NCBI GenBank assembly: GCA_017302435.1 | Contig: JAFLDL010000012.1 | Location: 34,157-98,156 of the forward strand | Reading direction: 5' to 3' | DNA: 64,000 bases | DNA from: Candidatus Accumulibacter necessarius | Lineage (GTDB): Bacteria > Pseudomonadota > Gammaproteobacteria > Burkholderiales > Rhodocyclaceae | Shown here: positions 48,867-55,382 of the stretch, one piece after another | How the letters are laid out: each line of letters opens with the position of its first letter | Numbering within the stretch: the first letter of the stretch is position 1 | The notes under the pieces: model-generated | What the model was told of the DNA's origin: nothing | Seen by the model: the letters and a program-made list of their open reading frames with translations, nothing else | Databases searched by the model: none | Translations under genes and position numbers: made by a program

Positions 48867-49264
48867 CCTTGATCATCCTGGCCAGTTTCGAGGATCTCCG
48901 TATCCGCGTCGGCGTAGGCTGGCGAACAACAGCAGAGCAGTGCCAGCGCGCCCTTGTTCGATGCTTCAATGCAGTGTGCCGTTCCCGGCGGGATGCCGAT
49001 GGTGTCGCCGACTCCGACCATGAACCTGGCCGCCCCCAGAGTCATCAGTCCCTCGCCTGCCGTGATGTGGTAAATCTCTTCCGTCACCAGATGCCTGTGC
49101 AACAGCGTTCTTGTTCCAGGAGGAATCGTGGCTTCGGCCAAGCTCTGCTTCTGGTTACCCTGAACGGCGGGATGCATCAGCTCGCGGATTTCGGACCGAT
49201 CCTTGGTGATATACGGTGGGACAGCCGCATAGGGCTGGTAGAGTGGCTTGACGGGGACCCGCAT
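48863..49264 (-). CDS. Cupin-domain protein
   Basis: A 133-aa single cupin from the ATG at 49264 (AAGGAAAT upstream; the frame is open to 49339 but that part lacks homology features). Metal-site motifs are TLLHRHLVTEEIYHITAGEG and GDTIGIPPGTAHCIEAS. Similar to mannose-6-phosphate isomerase-type small cupins of unknown substrate. It is translationally coupled to the PEBP gene. The upstream region holds a cluster of TTGTCCACA-like boxes. Confidence 0.82.
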   Translation of the reverse strand: MRVPVKPLYQPYAAVPPYITKDRSEIRELMHPAVQGNQKQSLAEATIPPGTRTLLHRHLVTEEIYHITAGEGLMTLGAARFMVGVGDTIGIPPGTAHCIEASNKGALALLCCCSPAYADADTEILETGQDDQG

Positions 49265-49506
49265 TTCAATTTCCTTGATGCTCTTGCAGCCGAAGTTTTG
49301 CCTCCTGAGAAGCGCCTTGCTCCTGTACCCTTCACCCACCTCATCTTACCAATCGCAGAGTCCGCCGCAAATCAGAATGTGCCGCAGGGTACTCGCACAA
49401 ACCCGCAAAGGACGGCCATCAGCTGACTTCAGGCAACTCATCCGACCGTGGCGCCCAATTCTTGGGCAGCGCAAAGTCTCCCTTGTCTGAGGCCGGTCCA
49501 AGGCAG

Positions 49507-49612
49507 CTTTCCACAGTTTGTCCACCGCTTGCCCACAGTGTTGCCAGCAAATTCTGTGGACAGCGGCCGACTCTCCCGGACTTGTCCACAACACCATGGC
49601 CCGCTGCCCACA
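49507..49612. promoter_or_regulatory. Cluster of DnaA-box-like TTRTCCACA elements
   Basis: Within 106 bases are CTTTCCACA (49507), TTGTCCACC (49518), TTGCCCACA (49529), TGTGGACAG (49555, inverse), TTGTCCACA (49582, one mismatch to TTATCCACA) and CTGCCCACA (49604). The first three are spaced 11 bases apart, one helical turn. It lies in the 461-base gene-free region between the cytochrome c gene and the cupin operon. Binding of DnaA is inferred; another factor with a CCACA site is equally possible. Confidence 0.4.
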
Positions 49613-49725
49613 TCAGCCCGCTACTGAACAGCGGTGCTCGGCCGGATACCAGGCAGTTGTTCAAGCTGTGCTGTACCATCGGGAACAGGCCGCTGATCGA
49701 CGGTCGTCGTGCCCGGACTGCGTGG

Positions 49726-50460
49726 CTACGGCTTCCTGGCCGGCGCCTTGGCCTTGCACATTTTTCCAGGCATCACCAGACTCGCCTGATAAGCCGAAAT
49801 CGCGATCAGTTGATCGTCGTTGTACTTGCTGATGATCCTGACCATCTCTGGGTTGGCGTTGCGGCGCTTGCCGTCACGGATGTCGGTCATCTGCTGCAGC
49901 AGGTACTTATAGTGCTGTCCAGCGATCACCGGATACAGCCTGTACCTGGAACCTTCGCCGTTGGCTCCGTGGCACACCCGGCACTCGTTTTCGTAGAGGG
50001 CTCTGCCTTTCGCCACTTGCTGAACTGCGTCCTGCGCATCGTAGCGACCGTGGTCGACGGGAATGCACAGCCCTTCGAGATAGGCTGCGAGATCAGCCAG
50101 GTCCTGCGGATCGGACAGTACTGCGGCAAACGGATACATCGTCGGGCTGTCGCGCAAACCGGCGCGGATATCGGCCATCTGCTTGATCAGCACGCTGCTG
50201 TGCTGGCCCGCGAGTTGAGGGACGCTGCCGTCGGAGTGTCCACCCGCCGACGGCTGGTGGCAACTGCGGCACAGGGCGTAAAGTACCTCACCGCGCTTCC
50301 GGTTACCCTTGCGCTCCAGCGCTTCGCTTTTCTCGCCCGCTACCGCCTGCCATGGGTAATTCTTGATCCCGATGCCGGTAGAGCCAGGCGCCGACGGCTC
50401 GGCATTGGCAAGCGCCGCGGCCCCTGTCGCCAGGAAAAGCGCCAGAACCAGTTTATTCAT
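49726..50460 (-). CDS. Dihaem cytochrome c (c4-like)
   Basis: 244 aa from the ATG at 50460 with AAGGAG upstream. It has a signal peptide (LVLALFLATGAAALANAEPS) and two haem c sites, CRSCHQ and CRVCHG, each in a cytochrome c4-like fold with distal Met candidates (SPTMYPFAAVL and ANPEMVRIISKY). QLAGQHSSVLIKQM and VIAGQHYKYLLQQM are internal duplicates of the two halves. A periplasmic electron carrier; its partner oxidase is not in the window. Confidence 0.9.
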   Translation of the reverse strand: MNKLVLALFLATGAAALANAEPSAPGSTGIGIKNYPWQAVAGEKSEALERKGNRKRGEVLYALCRSCHQPSAGGHSDGSVPQLAGQHSSVLIKQMADIRAGLRDSPTMYPFAAVLSDPQDLADLAAYLEGLCIPVDHGRYDAQDAVQQVAKGRALYENECRVCHGANGEGSRYRLYPVIAGQHYKYLLQQMTDIRDGKRRNANPEMVRIISKYNDDQLIAISAYQASLVMPGKMCKAKAPARKP

Positions 50461-50582
50461 CGCCAACTCCTTGCTGTTCGAGATTTGCCGGTTGCCAGTC
50501 CGGCAGGCAGCCCGCCTGTTGATCGCTGTCAGACCCCCCCGCAGCTGTTCGCCTGTTTCCGGTTGACCGGCAGCACCATCGC

Positions 50583-50951
50583 TCATGTTGCCATATCGGA
50601 AGGGTCCCTGCACTTCTCGGGTCTCAGTCCCGCCTTCTCGATCCACGCCGCGACAGCGGTCCTCGTGGGCTCCGTGAGCTCAAACTGGACTGGCCGCTGG
50701 GTCTTTCGTTGCACGATCATCGCCCGCGCCAAGACCTTGTCACCGTGCATGATGTCGCGAATCCGCAGATTCACGAGATCGCAGCCACGCAGTTTGCTGT
50801 CGATGGCAAGATTGAACATGGCCAGATCGCGGGCCAGATGTTCATTTTGAAGGTGGATTCGGAGAGCCCAAATGTCCTTTGGCTTGAGCCGTGGCTTTTT
50901 GCCGACCAGCTTTCCTTTGTTCCAGGGTTCCCGAGTTTCAGTGGATTCCAT
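50583..50951 (-). pseudogene. Truncated tyrosine recombinase (phage-integrase-like), N-terminal part only
   Basis: 122 codons. WNKGKLVGKKPRLKPKDIWA and LAMFNLAIDSKLRGCDLVNLRIRDI are the start of a short tyrosine-recombinase family. The part with the catalytic His-x-x-Arg and Tyr should follow but the frame leaves the family at about residue 108 (GLRPEK...) and ends. I could not find the missing half in the neighbouring frames. It is probably a remnant, and a sign of past insertion at this spot. Confidence 0.72.
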
Positions 50952-51113
50952 GCCAGACTCCTTGGTGATGGATAAGAGTCCGATTGTGGTGCCGTGTCGT
51001 CTGCAGCTGCCTTCAGCGAGACGCTCGGGATGAGTTCAATTGGCTGGAACCTGGGCTCAAGCGGCCAACTCGAATTGGAGGCCCTCAAGGCTTGATTTGC
51101 CACGGCCAGAAGT

Positions 51114-51428
51114 TCAGACCACGGCCAGTCGCTCAACAGTATCCGGGAACTTCTCGACCAGGCGAAGCAGTAGCGCAGCTTGGGCATTCGGTTTGGCCCG
51201 GCCCTGCTCCCAGTTTTCCAGTGTCCGGGGATTGGTGCTCAGGTAGCTGGCAAATACCGGGCGCGACAGGTGAAGGCGCTCGCGCAACGCCACCAGCTCC
51301 GCCGCCGTGACCTCCGACAATGGCTGAACCTCGACCTTGTGGGTGCGCAGCGTCTGTTTGCCGGCGCGCTCGTTCGCCAGGGTAGCAAAGCCCTCGGCAA
51401 TCTCCGCAAACAAATTTCGTTTCTTCAT
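51114..51428 (-). CDS. HigA-like XRE antitoxin
   Basis: A 104-aa protein: N-terminal extension (MKKRNLFAEIAEGFATLANE), then an XRE helix-turn-helix (LVALRERLHLSRPVFASYLSTNPRTLENWEQG) and GRAKPNAQAALLLRLVEKFP. It matches antitoxins that lie downstream of a RelE/HigB toxin. Its ATG overlaps the stop of the preceding frame (ATGA), which is only the end of a toxin gene. It is likely an orphan antitoxin that still represses its own promoter. Confidence 0.82.
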   Translation of the reverse strand: MKKRNLFAEIAEGFATLANERAGKQTLRTHKVEVQPLSEVTAAELVALRERLHLSRPVFASYLSTNPRTLENWEQGRAKPNAQAALLLRLVEKFPDTVERLAVV

Positions 51429-51595
51429 CGTCGGGCCTCCAGTTCAGCTTTCAACATCCCCTTGAACGCCCTTTTCTCATCGGCGTTCAAGTTGTCCATT
51501 TGATCCTTGTCGTACAGGGTGAAGAGCCAGTTTTCGGGAGTGGCGAGAAGGCGGCCGGTGAGGCAGACGGTACGCTGCCGGCAGCCGCAACCGAG
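51425..51595 (-). pseudogene. C-terminal remnant of a RelE/HigB-like toxin
   Basis: This frame is too short for most gene callers. It is open for 56 codons and ends in ENWLFTLYDKDQMDNLN, then ADEKRAFKGMLKAELEARR and a stop that overlaps the antitoxin ATG. The ending resembles RelE-type toxins (strand, then DKDxxDNLxxDEKxA helix). The N-terminal part with the substrate-binding core is missing, cut off close to the end of the NnrU gene at 51605. It is supported by position and by similarity of the ending, not by a full domain. Confidence 0.5.
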
Positions 51596-51604
51596 TCAAT
51601 CGCC

Positions 51605-52186
51605 TCAGCCGCCGAACGGCCGTACGCCGATCAGCCAGACGTGCAGCCAGAAGGCGAACGCGGCCCACGCCGCGAGACCGACGACCACCGCCGTGAGGTC
51701 GCGCGTGATCGGCCCGGTCACGTACTCGGTACCCGCAGCGCGGTCCCGACGACGGGCCGAAACGTAATCCAGGATCGCCCAGGCAAGGAAGCTGCCGAAC
51801 AGCAACACGGCCGCCAGCGTGCCATTGGCGATCAAGTGCGCAAACGCCCAGACCTTCACGCCCGCGACCATCGGATGGCCGACCGCCCGCTTGATTCGCG
51901 TACCCGGCACGTACGCCGCTGCCAGCAGGATGGACGCCGGAACGGTCAGCAGTGCGGCGAGATGCCTGGTCCACAGCGGAGGGCTCCAGATCGCCACCGG
52001 CGTCAGGCGCGCCTCGCCGTAGCCATAGACGATCAGCACGAAACCGGCGATCGACACGATCGAGTACACCGCCTTCCACCCGTTGAGCCCAAGCCTCACC
52101 ACCTGGGCGTTGCGGAAGCCCTCGGCGAAGATCCGTATGGAGTGTATCCCCAGAAAAGTCGCGAGGCCGAGAATCAGCAGGGTCAT
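51605..52186 (-). CDS. NnrU-family membrane protein
   Basis: 193 aa from the ATG at 52186 (CGGAG upstream). It has five or so hydrophobic helices, starting MTLLILGLATFLGIHSIRIFAE, with the family marker RHLAALLTVPASILLAAAYVPGTRIKRAVGHPMVAGVKVWAFAHLIANGTLA in broken order. NnrU and its relatives are linked to denitrification or carotenoid isomerase-like (15-cis-zeta-carotene) functions; the role here is open. Confidence 0.87.
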   Translation of the reverse strand: MTLLILGLATFLGIHSIRIFAEGFRNAQVVRLGLNGWKAVYSIVSIAGFVLIVYGYGEARLTPVAIWSPPLWTRHLAALLTVPASILLAAAYVPGTRIKRAVGHPMVAGVKVWAFAHLIANGTLAAVLLFGSFLAWAILDYVSARRRDRAAGTEYVTGPITRDLTAVVVGLAAWAAFAFWLHVWLIGVRPFGG

Positions 52187-52252
52187 GGTTGCTCCGAGGA
52201 ATCGTTGAGTGAGGTGTATAGACAAGACGGCGCCCGGATGTTTCCCGGCACA

Positions 52253-52597
52253 CTACCACCGCCCCGGTTTGGCCCAGTTGACCGCCGATATCCACATCAG
52301 CAGTGAGAAGCCGTCGACGAAGTAGCCGCAGGTATTGCAGACGCCGCCGCCGGTTTCGCTGACATCGGGAAAAACCCGCGGTCTGGAGGTGCCCCTGCCG
52401 GGATACGCTCCCCGGCGGGGTGGATGCTGCTGCTTGTTTTGTCGTGGCCAGCTACCACACCTCGATCCTGCCCTTAGGTTGCGGGAACGAAATTCGATCG
52501 GCTTTGCGCAGGGGGCTCGGTGACCCCCCTCCGAAAAGCCCCGGCGCGGTGGCCGGGGAAGACTTGCGAGGGATAGAGCAGCGACGATGGTACGTAG
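52253..52597 (-). other. GC-rich, hairpin-rich region with an open frame lacking a start codon
   Basis: The 52187-53061 interval has no recognised gene. A minus-strand frame is open for 114 codons and ends with FVDGFSLLMWISAVNWAKP and a stop, but has no ATG/GTG/TTG near its beginning. Within it are three strong stem-loops: CCCCTGCCGGG/CCCGGCGGGG (52392-52420), GGGGG/CCCCC (52511-52528) and CCCCGGC/GCCGGGG (52539-52558). It could be a degraded gene, or a structured RNA or repeat. In the rest of the interval (52598-53061) I see no feature. Confidence 0.35.
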
Positions 52598-53061
52598 TCA
52601 CGGTGAATCCTGATCGCCGAAACGTGACCGGAAAGGATCGACTTCGGTAGCCAGGCTCGGGGCTTCCGGAGGAACAAGGAACGGTGATTTCGACCCTACG
52701 TTCCCCGCCTGGACAAGCGGCCGCGCCTATCGCAGGGCTACGCCGGCGGCGTCATCGGGATGATGCGGTACGCAAATCAGGACCTCAGCCCGACGCACCA
52801 GAGGCTGTCTTGTAGAGCGGCGATTGACCGGCTTACGAGACTGGGAGCGTGTCAGAAGCGCGGCCGGAGACTGCCGATTGACCGCGACTCCCCTAGCCAG
52901 CGATACTTCTGGACGCGGAGAGGAATTCCCTTTGCCTTTACCCTTTGCAGGCGCATTGCTTTGCTCCAATTCTGGTCGGCGCGAAAGAGCCCCCATCGGA
53001 TTCATCTTGCGTCTTCCGACCGCCCAAAGCTCGGTCAGTCTCGCGTGATCACCAGCCGCCC

Positions 53062-54216
53062 ATGAGTAGTCGTCGCAAGAAACTGGTTCTGGTCATCGGT
53101 ACGGGATGGACCACCCCGGCCAAGCGCAGAGTCGCGCGAATGATCGGCACGACGCTGGTGGATGCGGGGTTCGGACTCGTGACCGGCAATTCGAGGGGCG
53201 TCGACTATTGGGTTGCCGATGCCTTCTGCGCCGCGCTCAAGGAGCGCGGCGAGTCGCCGCAGGGCGCATTCTGGCAAGTCTCGCTAGGGAGCATGCGTTT
53301 CTTCCGGCGTGGCGGCTTGCCGCTACCGGGTTATCCGGCCCCGGCCGAATGCTGCATCCCGGTGGATGACGTCGAGGCGTGGAAACGCGAAGCGATCGTT
53401 CGCTGCGATGCGGCGGTGATGGTTGGCGGCGGACGGAGCTCCCTGGACATCGCGCGTCGTATCATCGAGCGCGGCAAGCCGGTGTTTCCGCTCCCCTTCA
53501 TGGGTGGTCTCACCGGCTATTCGGACGACGTTTTTCAGGAGATCCTCAAGACTTGGGAAGGGCACCCGGTCCCCGGGGTGAGCCGGTCGCAATTCCTGCA
53601 ACTGGCCGAGCCTTGGGTAAGTGGAACCGGCCAACTGAGGAACCTCCTTCGCGGAACGCTCGCCGATGCCCCGGACGTCTTCATCTCCTACCGCCGCAGC
53701 GATGCGCCGGCGGCGGCCGGCCGAGTCGCCAACGACCTGGCGGAGCATTTCGGCTTGCGACGCGTGTTCCTCGACATCAGCGGCATCGCCCCCAGTCGTG
53801 CCTGGGACGAATCCATCGGAGGCGCGCTGGCGGCGTGCAAGGCGGGCGTGATCGTCATCGGCCGGTCCTGGCTCGCACCGGGACCGCAAGGCCAATCCCC
53901 TCGGCTGCACCAGCAGGACGATGTCGTTCGCAGCGAGATTGAAGCATTGCTCCAGCGTCGAAGCGCGATCTTCCCCTTGCTCGTCGAGGGCGCGCGACTT
54001 CCGGACGCCTCGGAACTTCCGGACACGCTGACCCCGCTGCTGCGCTTTCAGGCAACCGCAATCGACAATGGCGGTTGGGGAACAACCATGAGCCTGATGA
54101 TTCGTGAGATCGAATCGGTCATTCGCGATCACGAACCTGCGGGGGGCAGCGAGGCCGGTGGTTCGACGAACACGCTCTCCACGCGGATCGAACGAACCGG
54201 TCGTCTGGACATCTGA
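53062..54216 (+). CDS. SLOG-like / TIR domain fusion protein
   Basis: 384 aa from the ATG at 53062. Residues 7-170 look like a SLOG/LOG-type Rossmann nucleotide-binding domain: LVLVIGTGWTTPAKRR, a second Gly motif GLVTGNSRGVDYWVADAF and DAAVMVGGGRSSLDIARRII. Residues 204-355 are a bacterial TIR domain: DVFISYRRSDAPAAAGRVAN, VFLDISGIAPSRAWDESIGG, GVIVIGRSWLA and DDVVRSEIEALLQRR, in which Glu292 takes the place of the catalytic Glu of NAD+-cleaving TIRs. There is no signal peptide or membrane helix. TIR-SLOG partners are known in anti-phage nucleotide signalling, so a sensor-NADase role is a fair inference. Confidence 0.75.
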   Translation: MSSRRKKLVLVIGTGWTTPAKRRVARMIGTTLVDAGFGLVTGNSRGVDYWVADAFCAALKERGESPQGAFWQVSLGSMRFFRRGGLPLPGYPAPAECCIPVDDVEAWKREAIVRCDAAVMVGGGRSSLDIARRIIERGKPVFPLPFMGGLTGYSDDVFQEILKTWEGHPVPGVSRSQFLQLAEPWVSGTGQLRNLLRGTLADAPDVFISYRRSDAPAAAGRVANDLAEHFGLRRVFLDISGIAPSRAWDESIGGALAACKAGVIVIGRSWLAPGPQGQSPRLHQQDDVVRSEIEALLQRRSAIFPLLVEGARLPDASELPDTLTPLLRFQATAIDNGGWGTTMSLMIREIESVIRDHEPAGGSEAGGSTNTLSTRIERTGRLDI

Positions 54217-54256
54217 TTCTCGATATCCCCTCCACGATCATCTTACGGGACTGTTC

Positions 54257-54397
54257 ATGGACAGGATCAAGGGGCTTGTCTTCGATGTCTTCGGTACCTT
54301 GGTCGATTGGCGGACATCGAGCGCCCGCGAGACAGAAGAGGAAGTCTGGGTGGGGCGTCCTCCGTTCTCGAAGAATCAAAAGTGCCAGGCTCGATGA
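54257..54397 (+). pseudogene. Truncated haloacid dehalogenase-type gene (N-terminal fragment)
   Basis: The first 25 codons read MDRIKGLVFDVFGTLVDWRT and SSARE, the standard start of a type II (S)-2-haloacid dehalogenase (HAD fold, nucleophile Asp in FDVFGT). After about position 54331 the reading is unrelated and stops at 54397. The remaining 200 residues are absent, replaced by repeat and IS200-type DNA. Clear sign of an insertion or deletion. Confidence 0.75.
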
Positions 54398-54470
54398 AAG
54401 GGCTGACTTTTGGTCAACGCGGACTGGCCTGCTGTGGAATCGGTGTCCAGTTTCCCGTGGAATACGCATG

Positions 54471-54593
54471 CTGCCAGTCTGATCCGGCCGGTGATGCTTG
54501 GCCTCGGCGGTTTCCCATCGAGTTGGCCGCTCCAGGATTCCAAGCAGCCACTGAGTTTTCGCGGTTTGCTGTCGGCAACCGACCGGTGGCAGA
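54471..54593 (+). repeat. Dispersed intergenic repeat, copy A
   Basis: A stretch starting near CTGCCAGTCTGATCCGGCC and ending near GTCGGCAACCGACCGGTGG matches the reverse complement of 58679-58799 at roughly 85 % by hand alignment. It is followed by REP-like hairpin sequence (CGAAAGC...GCTTTCG near 54641-54662). The 54398-54817 interval otherwise holds only this repeat and the left end of the IS200 element. Confidence 0.75.
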
Positions 54594-54699
54594 CGGTGGA
54601 GGCTCTTGAAAGCAGTCCTTCACCGCACCACCGGACAACGCGAAAGCGGCCGTTCGGCTTTCGGCGGTGCTATTCTCGCCTGACCGGCAGCTTTTAACC

Positions 54700-55372
54700 A
54701 AGACGGGAAATCCCCCGGCTCTGCCGGGGTGGCCGTAGAAGTTTGACATTTTAGGGGGTCCATCAGGGAAACTTCAGGTCGTGAGCCGCCAAGCACATGA
54801 CTGTGTGGAGAATCCTGATGGACGAGTTTGATGTCCTAAGCCACTCGAAGTGGGAGTGCAAATATCACGTGGTGTTTATCCCAAAGTGCCGACGCAAGAC
54901 GCTCTATGAGCAGTTGCGACGATACCTCGGGGAGTTGTTCCGCAAGCTGGCCGAGCAAAAGGAGAGCAGGATCGAAGAACGGCATCTGATGCCCGATCAC
55001 GTCCACATGCTAATCTCGATCCCTCCGAAGCACGCGGTGTCGCAGGTGGTTGGGTACATCAAGGGCAAGAGCGCGATTCACTTGGCGCGGGTGTATGGTG
55101 AGCACAAGAGGAACTTTGTCGGCCAAAGCTTCTGGGCGCGCGGGTACTTCGTCTCGACCATAGGGCGAGACGAAGAGGTGATCCGGCGGTACATACGGGA
55201 CCAGGAGCAAGAGGACAAACGACTCGATCAACTGAGCCTGTGGCGCTCATTTGCCACCTTTAGGTGGCGCAAGAAAGTCAGGGTCGCGTTAGCGTCCCTG
55301 TTTAGCCGCTTTGAGCGGCTCACACATTGAAAGCCCCCGGCTCTGCCGGGGGATGGTTACTCTGGAATTGTA
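54700..55372 (+). mobile_element. IS200/IS605-type element
   Basis: A single tnpA gene is bracketed by two near-identical short hairpins in the same orientation: CCCCCGGCTCTGCCGGGG at 54712-54729 and CCCCCGGCTCTGCCGGGGG at 55334-55352. Subterminal hairpins of this kind are the recognition ends of IS200/IS605 elements, which have no inverted repeats. There is no tnpB. The exact ends are uncertain by 10-20 bases. Confidence 0.75.
54818..55330 (+). CDS. tnpA: IS200-type Y1 transposase TnpA
   Basis: 170 aa from the ATG at 54818 (TGGAG upstream). HUH transposase features are WECKYHVVFIPKCRRKTLY, the HUH motif in LMPDHVHMLISIPP, SQVVGYIKGKSAIHLAR and FWARGYFVSTIGRDEEVI, with Tyr available for the covalent DNA link. 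The last 25 residues (FATFRWRKKVRVALASLF...) run into the right end of the element and are longer than usual for IS200 TnpA. Appears functional. Confidence 0.9.
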   Translation: MDEFDVLSHSKWECKYHVVFIPKCRRKTLYEQLRRYLGELFRKLAEQKESRIEERHLMPDHVHMLISIPPKHAVSQVVGYIKGKSAIHLARVYGEHKRNFVGQSFWARGYFVSTIGRDEEVIRRYIRDQEQEDKRLDQLSLWRSFATFRWRKKVRVALASLFSRFERLTH

Positions 55373-55382
55373 AGAATCCACC

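Noticed and set aside
51500-52306. A 268-codon plus-strand frame over the NnrU gene
   Set aside because: It is antisense to a convincing membrane protein and is rich in Arg, Gln and Pro, as shadow frames are.
52727-53005. A 92-codon minus-strand frame upstream of the SLOG-TIR gene
   Set aside because: No motif, no ribosome site, and it lies across the probable promoter region of the divergent gene. Chance frame in GC-rich DNA is more likely.
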